DNA of 64,000 bases, taken from the NCBI GenBank assembly GCA_018716295.1, contig DVKC01000032.1, forward strand, positions 1-64,000, in the 5' to 3' direction. Positions 27,834 to 36,795 of this stretch are shown in pieces (position 1 is the stretch's first letter; each line of letters starts with the position of its first letter). The position numbers and the translations under genes were made by a program. The DNA is from Candidatus Avimuribaculum pullicola. GTDB taxonomy: Bacteria; Bacteroidota; Bacteroidia; Bacteroidales; Muribaculaceae. The notes beneath the pieces were generated by a model, which worked only from the letters and a program-made list of their open reading frames with translations, was not told where the DNA came from and did not search any database.

Positions 27834-30638
27834 ATGAACAAGTTAAAATACTATCTTTCATTAATGCTCGCAGCCTTATGCTGCACAGCCACTTACGCGG
27901 CTGCCGATGAGCAATTCCCCATCGACACGGCCATCAGGCACGGTGTGTTGCCCAATGGGCTGACTTATTATGTCATGCACAACGAAGAGCCCAAAAACCG
28001 TGCCGAGTTCCACATTGCACAGAAAGTGGGCTCAATCCTTGAGGAAGAAAACCAACGCGGACTTGCACACTTCCTTGAACACATGGCTTTCAACGGAACT
28101 GAGCACTTCCCAGGCAAGACAATGCTCGAATACTTGCAAAACAACGGTATGCGCTTCGGTGCCGACATTAATGCATACACAGGTTTTGACGAAACTGTTT
28201 ACCGCGTGTCGAACGTTCCGACCAACAACGCTGCCCTGCTCGACTCCACATTGCTCGTGCTTTATGACTGGGCTTGTGGCATTTCGCTCGATGGCGAGGA
28301 AATCGACAAAGAACGTGGCGTGATACAGGAAGAATGGCGTTCGCGCAACGATGCGTCATGGCGCATGTATGAAGCCGTAGTACCCGAGATATTCCACGAC
28401 AGCCGCTATGCCAACCGTATGCCCATAGGCACAATGGACGTTGTGATGAACTTCAAGCACGACGAATTACGCGACTACTACCACCGCTGGTACCGCCCCG
28501 ACCAACAAGGCATCATTATCGTTGGCGACTTTGATGCCGATGCAATGGAGCAAAAAGTCATCAACTTGTTCGGACAAATCAAAATGCCCGAAAACGCCCC
28601 CGAACGCACTTATTTCCCCGTTCCCGACCACAAGGGCATCGACTATGCCATGCACGCCGACCCCGAGGCTTCAATGACACTGATATACCTCTTCTTCCAA
28701 CATCCGTCGGTACCACGTGAGGCCAAGAACACCCGCGCATACTTGCGCCGCGACATTATCAATATCCTCAGCACAACCATGCTTTTTGCCCGTTTCAATG
28801 AATTGGCACAAAATCCCGAAGCTCCATTCAGCTATGCCGTGGGACAAGATGCCCAATTCTTCATTTCGGCAACCAAGGATGCCTACACTTTAATCGCAAT
28901 GGCCAAAGAAGGGAAAAACATTGAAGCATTCCAAGCCTTGCTCACCGAGGCTCAGCGGCTCAACCAGCACGGGTTCACAGCCGGCGAGTTGGAACGTGCC
29001 AAAGCCGATGTAAAGGCCATGATTGAAAAGAATTATGCCGAGCGCGACAACCGCAAGAGCCAGGCCCTTGCCGAGAGCATCATCAGCACATTCACGCAGG
29101 GTGGATACATGCCTGGCATCGAAATCGAAACACAGGAAGCCCTGAACATGCTCCCGACCATAACCGTCGATGAAGTATCTAAATTTATCGAAGATGCAAT
29201 ATCCGAAGACAACGTAAGCTTGATAATCTCAGGCCCGCAAAAAGATGGAATTACCTACCCGACAAAAGAGGAAATAACAGCCACATTCAATGCAGTGCTT
29301 GCACAGGAAATTCCAGCATACGTCGATGAAACACTCTCACAACCGCTCATTTCCGACTTAGCCGCACCTGGCAAAATCGTGAAAGAAAGCTACGACGAAG
29401 CATTGGGGGTAACCACATGGATTCTGTCAAATGGTGCTACCGTATGCCTCAAACCCACCGATTTTAAAAACGATGAAATCAACATGAGTGCCGTCAGCAT
29501 AGGTGGTTCATGGGCTTATGGCGGGCAAGCATCGCCCGAAATCAAGTTGATGTCCGAGGTTATAGGTGCCAGTGCATTGGGCAACTATACACAGACCGAC
29601 CTCGACAAATACTTGGCTGGCAAATATGCCTCGCTTGGTTTCCATCTCAACTCCGAAACCGAAAACTTCTCGGGCAACTGCGTGAAAAAAGACATTGAAA
29701 CAATGTTGCAACTTAACTATGCAATGTTTACCAATGTCGAGAAAGACCAACAGGCCTTCGACGCACTCAAGAGCCGCCTCAAGTCGCAAATCTCATTGAT
29801 GAAAAACAATCCTGCATATATTTTCAGGGACTCGATATATTCAACGCTGTATGACAACAATCCACTCGTGAAAAGCGTGACTGCCGAAGACTTGGCTGCG
29901 CTCGACTACGACAAATGCCTCACCCTCTACCGCCAACGTGTAGCCAACGCCGGTGATTTCACATTCTCGTTTGTCGGCAGCTTCGACATCGACAGCATCA
30001 GGCCATTGGTTGAAAAATACATCGCTTCGCTGCCCGACAATGGTACTCGCGAAAAAGTATCTTACACATTGGAATGCGCCGACGGTAACATCGCCAATTA
30101 CTTTGACCGCGCAATGATGTCGCCAAAGACCAGCGTGTATGCCACTTTCACTGGCGACATGCCTTACTCTGTCACAGGCGACCTCATGCTCAACATGCTG
30201 GGCGATATAATGAGAATAAGATACACCGAGTCGCTGCGTGAAGAAGAAGGTGGAACATACGGTGCAAGCGTAGATGCCTACTTGTCGATGTTCAACGGCG
30301 AATGGGCTATATCATACCAATTTGCAACAAATGCCCAACAACGCGACAAACTCATTGAAATAGCCAACCAAGAACTGGCCAACGTCATTAACAACGGTGC
30401 CAACGAGGCCGACTTTGCCAAAGTGAAAGAAGCAGCCATCAAGCAGCACGAGAACAACTTGCGCACCAACGGCTACTGGTTGTCGGTACTCAACGACCGC
30501 GCCATGGGCAAGGACAGCTACACGGGTTTTGACGAGAAGTTGCGCAACCTGTCGCTTGACGAGTTCAACGCTTTTATCAAACATTTAGACATCACTACAA
30601 ACCATGCCACTGTGGTAATGACCGGCGTTGCAAAGTAG
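27834..30638 (+). CDS. M16-family zinc protease (pitrilysin/insulinase type), secreted
   Basis: 934 residues. Signal peptide MNKLKYYLSLMLAALCCTAT ending near YAAADE. The inverted zinc motif HFLEH (residues 79-83) lies in a canonical context (RGLAHFLEHMAFNGT). Four M16 half-domains are expected from the length; the C-terminal REEEGGTYGASV is the conserved R-Y-type motif of the inactive half. The start at 27834 is preferred because it begins the signal peptide. Last gene of the operon, followed by a strong hairpin. Confidence 0.92.
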   Translation: MNKLKYYLSLMLAALCCTATYAAADEQFPIDTAIRHGVLPNGLTYYVMHNEEPKNRAEFHIAQKVGSILEEENQRGLAHFLEHMAFNGTEHFPGKTMLEYLQNNGMRFGADINAYTGFDETVYRVSNVPTNNAALLDSTLLVLYDWACGISLDGEEIDKERGVIQEEWRSRNDASWRMYEAVVPEIFHDSRYANRMPIGTMDVVMNFKHDELRDYYHRWYRPDQQGIIIVGDFDADAMEQKVINLFGQIKMPENAPERTYFPVPDHKGIDYAMHADPEASMTLIYLFFQHPSVPREAKNTRAYLRRDIINILSTTMLFARFNELAQNPEAPFSYAVGQDAQFFISATKDAYTLIAMAKEGKNIEAFQALLTEAQRLNQHGFTAGELERAKADVKAMIEKNYAERDNRKSQALAESIISTFTQGGYMPGIEIETQEALNMLPTITVDEVSKFIEDAISEDNVSLIISGPQKDGITYPTKEEITATFNAVLAQEIPAYVDETLSQPLISDLAAPGKIVKESYDEALGVTTWILSNGATVCLKPTDFKNDEINMSAVSIGGSWAYGGQASPEIKLMSEVIGASALGNYTQTDLDKYLAGKYASLGFHLNSETENFSGNCVKKDIETMLQLNYAMFTNVEKDQQAFDALKSRLKSQISLMKNNPAYIFRDSIYSTLYDNNPLVKSVTAEDLAALDYDKCLTLYRQRVANAGDFTFSFVGSFDIDSIRPLVEKYIASLPDNGTREKVSYTLECADGNIANYFDRAMMSPKTSVYATFTGDMPYSVTGDLMLNMLGDIMRIRYTESLREEEGGTYGASVDAYLSMFNGEWAISYQFATNAQQRDKLIEIANQELANVINNGANEADFAKVKEAAIKQHENNLRTNGYWLSVLNDRAMGKDSYTGFDEKLRNLSLDEFNAFIKHLDITTNHATVVMTGVAK

Positions 30639-30666
30639 CATAGCACGACACCACAAACCCACATAA

Positions 30667-30704
30667 CAGCAAGGAGCCACGTCCACCGACGCAGCTCCTT
30701 GCTG
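30667..30704 (+). terminator. Hairpin after the M16 protease gene
   Basis: Perfect 11-bp stem CAGCAAGGAGC (30667-30677) with GCTCCTTGCTG (30694-30704), 16-base loop, short T-rich tail. Confidence 0.65.
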
Positions 30705-30717
30705 CTTTGTAACACGG

Positions 30718-30741
30718 CACATACATACATACATACATATA
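30718..30741. repeat. Tetranucleotide microsatellite (ACAT)n
   Basis: About five uninterrupted ACAT units in an intergenic stretch between two converging genes. Short enough to be neutral. Confidence 0.6.
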
Positions 30742-30863
30742 TGCGATTGCCACTTTTAACCCACTTCACGCCGAAACGCAGCCCGACAACTCAAAATCAT
30801 TCAACTCAAGTTTACAGGCAGTGCAAGCCAGTTAGCTACCTATTTGCTTGATTGCCGCAGTAT

Positions 30864-31532
30864 TTATTGTATGCGTTTGATGAATTGTTCTGGCAATTCC
30901 TGAATCATCTGTCCTTCACCCATTATAGGTAACAAATCTTCTTTCATGAACACTGGGATACCATTCGCATGGGCTTGGGTGGCAATGTTAAGCACCCATT
31001 CGGGACGGGAATCCACCTTACCTTTCCGATGCCCAGTTTCTGTTCCTATGACAATCCAGTTTATACCCTCGAAGTCGATTTCACCTATGCCATCAAACAG
31101 AGGTTCAAAAGTGACGTGGTAGTGCTTTGCCTTGATGTTCCTTCTCAAATCGTCAAGCCTTCTCTTTTCAGAACTGCACGTGACGGTAACGCCCATCCAT
31201 GCATTCTCGTCATCAGTAGAGAAAGCGACTTTATCTGGCCGTTTTGTCAAGAAGATATAAGCGTGTTGCGGATTGTTTTTCATTCGTCCGAAAACCTCTG
31301 CGCTCCATTCTGGCTTCCAATCAGAGAAGTCGCTCATCCCAGTCATCAGCCATACGTGAGGCTTGGCCGTGTCGATGATGTGCAGCTTTCGTTCCATATA
31401 TTCAGGCACGGAGAAATCGTCCGTGATATGGAAGCGACGGCAATTATTACGGGCATAGCAGTAGCCACACCCGATGGTGCAGCCTACCACTATGTTCATA
31501 TTCTTTATCAGGGATTTTATGCACACGCTCAT
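30864..31532 (-). CDS. DUF5131 (phage Gp37/Gp68-type) protein
   Basis: 222 residues. The N-terminus has a Cys-x3-Cys-x2-Cys cluster (GCTIGCGYCYARN), like a radical-SAM iron-sulfur motif. Then come PHVWLMTGMSDFSDW, YIFLTKRPDK, WMGVTVTC, FEPLF and WIVIGTETG, the segments shared by the DUF5131 family, named after phage proteins of unknown function. Its ATG overlaps the stop codon of the metallo-hydrolase gene (ATGA), so they are coupled. The role is unknown. Confidence 0.8.
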   Translation of the reverse strand: MSVCIKSLIKNMNIVVGCTIGCGYCYARNNCRRFHITDDFSVPEYMERKLHIIDTAKPHVWLMTGMSDFSDWKPEWSAEVFGRMKNNPQHAYIFLTKRPDKVAFSTDDENAWMGVTVTCSSEKRRLDDLRRNIKAKHYHVTFEPLFDGIGEIDFEGINWIVIGTETGHRKGKVDSRPEWVLNIATQAHANGIPVFMKEDLLPIMGEGQMIQELPEQFIKRIQ

Positions 31533-32359
31533 AACGCAATGCTTTCCCCGTCTTCTGGTATAATCAACCGTTTCATGTCAACACCGTGATGCTGGGCTTC
31601 ATTACGCAAGATGGCGCGTGTAGTCTGGCAGTGGTCGATGGCATCCATGTGGACGGCTATAAAACGTGTCGTTGATGGGCAGTCGTCAATAATCTGCATA
31701 GTTTCTATTTCATTGGGGATAATCGAGCCATCGGCCTTCGACATAGGAGGCAGGATGGCACCGCCACTATTCACCACTACATAGTCGGGACAATGCTCTT
31801 TCACAGCCTTTTGTGTAGCTTCGTTCCATACGCAATCTCCCATGATGTAGAGTACCGAATGCCCATCGGCTTTCAGGACGTACCCCGAAGATGCCCCCAT
31901 CATTTCGCCTAATTTGCCACGTCCGTGATTGCCAGCGATGCGGAAAATCGTAATTCCGTCGATAACCGTGCTGTCCTCAACAACCACAGTCTTGGCAAAG
32001 TGGCATTTTACTGCCACAGTGTCATAGTCGGCAGGTTGCACATACCAAGGCATTTCCTTAGGAATGAGCTGTTTGGCAGCATCATCGTAATGGTCGATGT
32101 GAGAATGTGTCAATAACACGAAGTCTATACCGTCAAGCACCTCGTTTACAGGCATGGTCAAATGCACACGGGGATTCAAGTTAACACCTAATGCCGAAAT
32201 TTCAGTACCTTTCTCGCCCAACATGGGGTCGAGCAAGATGGTCTTGCCTGCATAATTGATTTTCAACGTGGCACTGCGTATCAACCTGACGCTGTCTTGT
32301 CCGTAGCCGTTCATGCCCAGCATAAAACATGCCAGCAGTAGCAACATTACTTTTTTCAT
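31529..32359 (-). CDS. Metallo-beta-lactamase-fold hydrolase with signal peptide
   Basis: 276 residues. Signal peptide MKKVMLLLLACFMLGMNGYG. The MBL metal motif is THSHIDHYDD; further ligands probably lie in GNHGRGK, IMGDCVW and AVHMDAIDH. The arrangement (SATLKINYAGKTILLDPML near the N-terminus) fits the UlaG/RNase Z-like group of hydrolases. Export makes an RNA substrate unlikely. Divergent from the AraC regulator, 160 bases apart, so probably under its control. Confidence 0.87.
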   Translation of the reverse strand: MKKVMLLLLACFMLGMNGYGQDSVRLIRSATLKINYAGKTILLDPMLGEKGTEISALGVNLNPRVHLTMPVNEVLDGIDFVLLTHSHIDHYDDAAKQLIPKEMPWYVQPADYDTVAVKCHFAKTVVVEDSTVIDGITIFRIAGNHGRGKLGEMMGASSGYVLKADGHSVLYIMGDCVWNEATQKAVKEHCPDYVVVNSGGAILPPMSKADGSIIPNEIETMQIIDDCPSTTRFIAVHMDAIDHCQTTRAILRNEAQHHGVDMKRLIIPEDGESIAL

Positions 32360-32414
32360 CTTACAAACAGATTAAAATGTGAAACATATAGCGACCTTGC
32401 TTATCGGTCCTTTT

Positions 32415-32422
32415 TACATTTG
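32415..32422 (+). promoter_or_regulatory. Possible distal -7 box for the AraC gene
   Basis: TACATTTG fits TAnnTTTG, about 100 bases upstream of the AraC gene start in the divergent gap. Confidence 0.3.
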
Positions 32423-32495
32423 CAAAGTTCGGCAAAGCAACTCGACACCATTATGCCTTAACACGAGGAATATATGCCATTTTGATAAATTACAT

Positions 32496-32503
32496 TACCT
32501 TTG
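32496..32503 (+). promoter_or_regulatory. Candidate -7 box of the AraC regulator gene
   Basis: TACCTTTG fits TAnnTTTG, 17 bases upstream of the ATG at 32521, giving a very short leader. Confidence 0.5.
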
Positions 32504-32520
32504 CATACAAAACAAGTTGT

Positions 32521-33420
32521 ATGGATAGTTTAATCAACCCCGAAAGACTGGTCAGCGTCCCGTTCAGCAAGACTCGCTGCGGTGTGGACTTTTATATCAA
32601 CACAGGCGAAAGCTCGGACATCTGCGGAGTTTTGACCGAACACCAGACGTTCAAGACCGATTTCTTCAGTTTCTACTTCTTGCGCCATGCCAATGGATAT
32701 GTGTTGCTGAATTTCCGTAAAATTGAGCTACACGATAACATGTTGCTGCTGCTTTCGCCACACCAGCAACAGGAGTGGCATGTGGACGAGGCTAAACTGG
32801 ACTATACCTTCCTTATTTTTCGCGAAGATTTCATGCGCACGTTCCTCGCAGACAAGTTTTTCGTGTACCGCCTGCTATATTATTACCAGACCGATACGCC
32901 GCCATATCTGTTTGCCGCGCCAGAAGAATTAGCAGAATACATGCGTCTTTTGAATAAGATAAAACATGAACTTAGGCACCCGGTAGCCGACACATACAAC
33001 CTCATTGTATCGGTGCTTTACTACCTGCTGGTGATTATCAACCGGGCATACGCCAAATCCTACCAGTTGCCTGTCGAAGTGCCGAAGAACAATTATGCAT
33101 TCCAGTTCAAGGACTTGCTCGAAAAGCATATCCACACGGTACAGCGTGTTCAAGAGTATGCCGATATGCTTCGGGTGAGCCGCATCACGTTGAACAACTC
33201 TGTAATGTCACAGTTCGGCGTGTCGGCCTCACACCTGCTCAAGCAACGCCTTTTGGAGGAAATAAAAAACGAACTGCTGTTCTCCGACCTGAACGTGAGC
33301 CAACTGGCATACGAGTTCCACTTTTCCGACCCCAGCCATCTGATGCGTTTTTTCAAGCAACAAACGGGAAAGACGCTTACGCAATATATGATGGATTACA
33401 AAAGGGGAATATATGAATAA
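32521..33420 (+). CDS. AraC-family transcriptional regulator
   Basis: 299 residues. The N-terminal part (to about residue 180) is a cupin-like sensing region (LLLLSPHQQQEWHVDE). The C-terminal region has two helix-turn-helix motifs (VQEYADMLRVSRITLNNSV, then VSQLAYEFHFSDPSHLMRFF followed by KQQTGKTLTQYM), the AraC signature. The start at 32521 is preferred to the earlier ATG at 32482 because the promoter box lies between them. Likely controls the divergent metallo-hydrolase/DUF5131 pair. Confidence 0.9.
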   Translation: MDSLINPERLVSVPFSKTRCGVDFYINTGESSDICGVLTEHQTFKTDFFSFYFLRHANGYVLLNFRKIELHDNMLLLLSPHQQQEWHVDEAKLDYTFLIFREDFMRTFLADKFFVYRLLYYYQTDTPPYLFAAPEELAEYMRLLNKIKHELRHPVADTYNLIVSVLYYLLVIINRAYAKSYQLPVEVPKNNYAFQFKDLLEKHIHTVQRVQEYADMLRVSRITLNNSVMSQFGVSASHLLKQRLLEEIKNELLFSDLNVSQLAYEFHFSDPSHLMRFFKQQTGKTLTQYMMDYKRGIYE

Positions 33421-33485
33421 GTGTGCCGAAATGCAGATTTGTGCGATTCGATGGACGCACAGATATATCTGCATTTCGGCACACA
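33420..33485. repeat. Large hairpin between AraC gene and aspartate aminotransferase
   Basis: Arms AGTGTGCCGAAATGCAGAT (33420-33438) and ATCTGCATTTCGGCACACT (33467-33485) are exact inverted repeats, and the structure starts on the last base of the AraC stop codon. The two genes converge, so it may stop transcription both ways. Its left half resembles the repeat element at 36571-36748. Confidence 0.75.
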
Positions 33486-33568
33486 CTCTATTATGATATT
33501 CCCACCCCCATTCCACGATACAATCCAAACGGGTGAGGGAATTTCAAGACAAGATTTGTGTGTGGCCG

Positions 33569-34762
33569 CTACTGCAACTTGGCAAGGGCGGCGGCAATGC
33601 GCTTCACTGCCTCGCGAATGTTGTCGTCGCTTGTGGCATAGCTCATGCGCAAGTAGCCGGGGGCACAGAATGCGGCACCATCGACAGTGGCAACATGCGC
33701 CTCATCGAGCAGGTACAGGGCCAAGTCGCCCGAAGTGGATATTTCACGGTCGCCACACTTCTTGCCGATATAAGCCGAAACCTCGGGGAACACATAGAAT
33801 GCGCCATGCGGATTGCTTATTTTCAAGCCCGGAATTTCGCCGAGCAACGACACTATGAGGTTGCGGCGGCGTTCAAATGCCTGGCGCATCTCCTCGACAC
33901 ACTCTTGCGGCCCGGTATAGGCTGCCTCGGCTGCCTTTTGGGCTATTGACGATGCTCCCGAGGTGTATTGCCCTTGCAATTTGTTGCAAGCCTTTGCTAT
34001 CCACAGCGGGGCGGCAAGGAAGCCGATGCGCCAGCCTGTCATCGCATAGGCCTTCGACACACCGTTGACGATGGCCACACGGTCGCGTATCTCGGCAAAC
34101 TGGGCTATCGAATTGAACTCGCCAGTGTAGTTGATATGCTCGTATATTTCATCGGCAAGGATTATGATGTCGGGGTGCGAAGCAAGCACATCGGCGAGCG
34201 CGCGCAACTCTTCGCGCGAATACACGCTGCCCGTGGGGTTGGATGGCGAGCAAAGCAGCACCATGCGTGTGCGCGGCGTTATGGCATCGGCAAGTTGCTT
34301 GGCCGTGATTTTGAAATCCTGCTCGATTGATGCCGGCACAAGTACGTTCACGCCGCCTGCCAGCTTCACCATTTCCACATAGCTCACCCATGCCGGCGTG
34401 GGGATAATCACCTCATCGCCGGGATTGATAGTGGCAAGAATGCAGTTGCAAAGCGACTGTTTCGCGCCGTTTGAAACTATGATTTGCTCGGGCGCAAAAT
34501 CCAGTCCGTTTTCATTCTTCAACTTTGCACATATAGCCTTGCGCAGCGACATATAGCCCGGCACTGGCGAATAAAACGAAAAATTATCGTCAACAGCCTG
34601 CTTGGCAGCCGCTTTTATATGGTCGGGAGTGAAAAAATCTGGTTCACCCACCGAGAGGTTAATCACATCTACACCTTGAGCCTTCAATTCGTTGCTCTTT
34701 TGCGACATCGCCAAGGTTGCCGACGGTGCCATTGCCTTTATCCTGTCTGAAATATGCTCCAT
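33569..34762 (-). CDS. aspC: Aspartate aminotransferase (class I/II PLP enzyme)
   Basis: 397 residues. PLP-dependent transfer of the amino group between aspartate and 2-oxoglutarate. The PLP lysine lies in NGVSKAYAMTGWRIGF near residue 236; other signatures are INLSVGEPDF, FYSPVPGYMSLRKAI, IVSNGAKQSL, LLCSPSNPTGSVYS and LADEIYEHINY. The arginine binding the substrate carboxylate lies near YLRMSYA at the C-terminus. Monocistronic by position, with a good promoter upstream. Confidence 0.93.
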   Translation of the reverse strand: MEHISDRIKAMAPSATLAMSQKSNELKAQGVDVINLSVGEPDFFTPDHIKAAAKQAVDDNFSFYSPVPGYMSLRKAICAKLKNENGLDFAPEQIIVSNGAKQSLCNCILATINPGDEVIIPTPAWVSYVEMVKLAGGVNVLVPASIEQDFKITAKQLADAITPRTRMVLLCSPSNPTGSVYSREELRALADVLASHPDIIILADEIYEHINYTGEFNSIAQFAEIRDRVAIVNGVSKAYAMTGWRIGFLAAPLWIAKACNKLQGQYTSGASSIAQKAAEAAYTGPQECVEEMRQAFERRRNLIVSLLGEIPGLKISNPHGAFYVFPEVSAYIGKKCGDREISTSGDLALYLLDEAHVATVDGAAFCAPGYLRMSYATSDDNIREAVKRIAAALAKLQ

Positions 34763-34786
34763 AAATACAAAATATGAATTTTGCTA

Positions 34787-34818
34787 CAAAATTACATATA
34801 AAAACGGCAATATGCCAA
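34787..34818 (-). promoter_or_regulatory. Promoter of aspC
   Basis: Minus strand: TTG (34816-34818), 21 bases, TAATTTTG (34787-34794). Confidence 0.55.
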
Positions 34819-34830
34819 CCTTAGGACAGA

Positions 34831-35703
34831 TTATTGCCAACCGAGCAATGTTTTAGCCTCGGCAGTCAGCATGTCGTCAAGCACAAAGGCTGGCACTGGC
34901 ACTTCAATTGCACCTGTCGCCCAAGGCCCGATTTCGTAGGGATTGAAATAGAATGTGACATACTGCTCATTGACATAAAATTCCGGCACATGCTCCCCGA
35001 AGTCGATGGCATCGGCACTGATGCCATATCTGTCTTGCAATTGCGCAGCGTCGTCCACGCCATATTGCTCGCACAAGACGTTCCTCACCACCTGCGACAA
35101 ACGCTCGTCGTTGCCCGGCTTGACAATATCGTACAAGCCAACGACACGCCCACGCTCCACATCGAAATTCACAAACGACGACGCATAAATGGGGTGCGCA
35201 CCGCCGCCATACATATACCAATCGACCTTGAAAACAGCCACATCGCTACCGACAACAACAGCACGGAGATTGATGCTTTTCTCAAGAGTCCGCACATCAT
35301 AGTTGTCGGTTGCAGGAATCGAGTCCACTGCTTCCAATGACGAATCATCGTCCATCGTCACAGGGTCGGACACATAATCAAGCATAGCCTCATCGACGGT
35401 CAATGGCGCGTCAATACTACCGAAACACCGTGCAAGCAACGAGTCTTGCAAGCACTTGATGTCGGCATTGCCAAGTGCCTCGGGCCATTGCAACGAAGCC
35501 TTGGCCCGCGTGTACAACGCAATGTCGCTGCCAAACGTCGTATCGCCCACACAGCGATAGCTGGCATTGACCGTTTTTTCTACTAACTTGATTTCAAAAT
35601 TATTCACTCTGCCAGCTTCAGCACTACTATCGGCTGTAGCCCCAGAACACGAAGCCAGCAACACGGCTGGCAATACCAGGAAAACAATTCTCTTGCTTAT
35701 CAT
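34831..35703 (-). CDS. DUF3298-domain lipoprotein
   Basis: 290 residues. Lipoprotein signal peptide ending LLASC (Cys19). The C-terminal half carries the DUF3298 (RsiV-like) signature: HPIYASSFVNFDVERGRVVGL and YFNPYEIGPWATG followed by VPVP. An N-terminal DUF4163-like part precedes it. In RsiV of Bacillus this domain binds lysozyme, but here no sigma factor or anti-sigma segment is present, so that role should not be carried over. Confidence 0.8.
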   Translation of the reverse strand: MISKRIVFLVLPAVLLASCSGATADSSAEAGRVNNFEIKLVEKTVNASYRCVGDTTFGSDIALYTRAKASLQWPEALGNADIKCLQDSLLARCFGSIDAPLTVDEAMLDYVSDPVTMDDDSSLEAVDSIPATDNYDVRTLEKSINLRAVVVGSDVAVFKVDWYMYGGGAHPIYASSFVNFDVERGRVVGLYDIVKPGNDERLSQVVRNVLCEQYGVDDAAQLQDRYGISADAIDFGEHVPEFYVNEQYVTFYFNPYEIGPWATGAIEVPVPAFVLDDMLTAEAKTLLGWQ

Positions 35704-35729
35704 AATCGCTAAAATTAATGTACCAACCG

Positions 35730-35737
35730 CAAAGATA
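35730..35737 (-). promoter_or_regulatory. Candidate -7 box of the DUF3298 gene
   Basis: Minus strand reads TATCTTTG, 27 bases upstream of the ATG. No -33 box seen. Confidence 0.45.
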
Positions 35738-35748
35738 ATACTTTTAAC

Positions 35749-35880
35749 TTAGAAACTGTTTTGGATTTTTACAGAAATAATTATAAACACACACAGCCCT
35801 TTAATCCAATCCAAGTGACAGCCTATTGGAAAGGCGGCGAAACTGTACACAATGTCGATTTAAAAACTGTTTTGCCTTTT
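35749..35880. repeat. Direct repeats of a TTAGAAACTGTTTTG-like motif
   Basis: TTAGAAACTGTTTTGGATTTTT (35749-35770) is repeated imperfectly as TTAAAAACTGTTTTGCCTTTT (35860-35880). A related start, TTAGAAGCTGTTC, occurs at 13979. They may be ends of a decayed dispersed element. Confidence 0.4.
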
Positions 35881-35916
35881 TTAAACTGGAACAGCCGCGT
35901 TTTTGTGGGATAATAA

Positions 35917-35948
35917 TTTGGTTTTGACTATAATATACACTATCTTTG
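35917..35948 (+). promoter_or_regulatory. Promoter of the small lipoprotein gene
   Basis: TTTG (35917-35920), exactly 20 bases, TATCTTTG (35941-35948): the full Bacteroidetes consensus, 26 bases before the ATG. Confidence 0.7.
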
Positions 35949-35973
35949 GAGATAAGAAAACAATACCATTATT

Positions 35974-36483
35974 ATGTTCAGACCGATAATTCAACACACA
36001 TTGCACTGCGCAGCCGCGCTGTGCCTTTTGGCTTTCGCTTCGTGCGACGATGATAACAGCCCCAATATATACGGAAAGTGGGACCCGATGGAGTGGGAAA
36101 CAGACGCAATAATCGAAAACGAAGCAATAGCTGTTCCAGCCGATGGTGGTACATACACATTACGCTGTACCAATTACCCCACATTTTGGCTGTCGGAAGC
36201 AATCGTAGGCGACACAGTATATTTCTATCCTTCCAACGGCGCCACCGTTACAGACACATTGCCGCCGAGAATGAGCGTAGCGCACGGTGATACTACATAT
36301 TATGCCACAGTTCCCGGAAGCAATTGGCGGTCGATGGAGAAAGATTGGTGGAAAATAAACGTGACCGATGATGCCACAATGACGGTAGCCATAGCTCCCA
36401 ACGAAAGTCCTGCACCTCGCTCTATCTTAGTGATTCCCACTGCGGGCGACATCTTCGACTACATCACATTTACCCAGCCCTAA
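35974..36483 (+). CDS. Small lipoprotein with BACON-like domain
   Basis: 169 residues. Lipoprotein signal ends CLLAFASC followed by DDD, a common surface-export start in Bacteroidetes. The rest is a single beta-rich domain: AIAVPADGGTYTLRCTNYPTFWL near its start and WWKINVTDDATMTVAIAPNES later, resembling BACON-type beta-sandwich domains in pattern. No catalytic residues can be named. Gene stands alone behind a strong promoter and next to a repeat-rich gap. Confidence 0.7.
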   Translation: MFRPIIQHTLHCAAALCLLAFASCDDDNSPNIYGKWDPMEWETDAIIENEAIAVPADGGTYTLRCTNYPTFWLSEAIVGDTVYFYPSNGATVTDTLPPRMSVAHGDTTYYATVPGSNWRSMEKDWWKINVTDDATMTVAIAPNESPAPRSILVIPTAGDIFDYITFTQP

Positions 36484-36570
36484 TCGACCGGCCTAACGCC
36501 AAGCATAAGAAAAGCACTAATCTGCATTTTATATAATGGAGTGCAAAAATTGCAATTGCATTCATTGTAG

Positions 36571-36748
36571 GAGGTGTATCAAAATGCAGATTTAAGCGAT
36601 TTCGTAGGGACGCACGGCTCGTGCGTCCGCTGCGCCAATAGGTATATATTAGGTTGAAACATAGCGATTTAATAATACCTTGCAGCACGCGGACGCACGA
36701 GTCGTGCGTCCCTACGAACCAGATTGATGCTAATTTTGATACACCCTC
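36571..36748. repeat. MITE-like element with nested inverted repeats
   Basis: Outer arms GAGGTGTATCAAAAT (36571-36585) and ATTTTGATACACCCTC (36733-36748) are inverted. Inside are two palindromes of the GTAGGGACGCACG...CGTGCGTCC type at 36604-36634 and 36681-36715, also inverted to each other. Nothing codes for protein in the 387-base gap 36484-36870 that holds it. It looks like a small non-autonomous mobile element. Confidence 0.7.
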
Positions 36749-36795
36749 GTTACTACCACATTTACAGCATATTACGGTTGTATTCGAGCTGTCAT

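Noticed and set aside
30718-30741. Phase-variation tract (ACAT)n
   Set aside because: It lies between converging genes, not in a promoter or coding region, so no switching effect can be argued.
34831-35703. RsiV-type anti-sigma factor
   Set aside because: It is a lipoprotein with no cytoplasmic anti-sigma segment and no sigma factor gene next to it.
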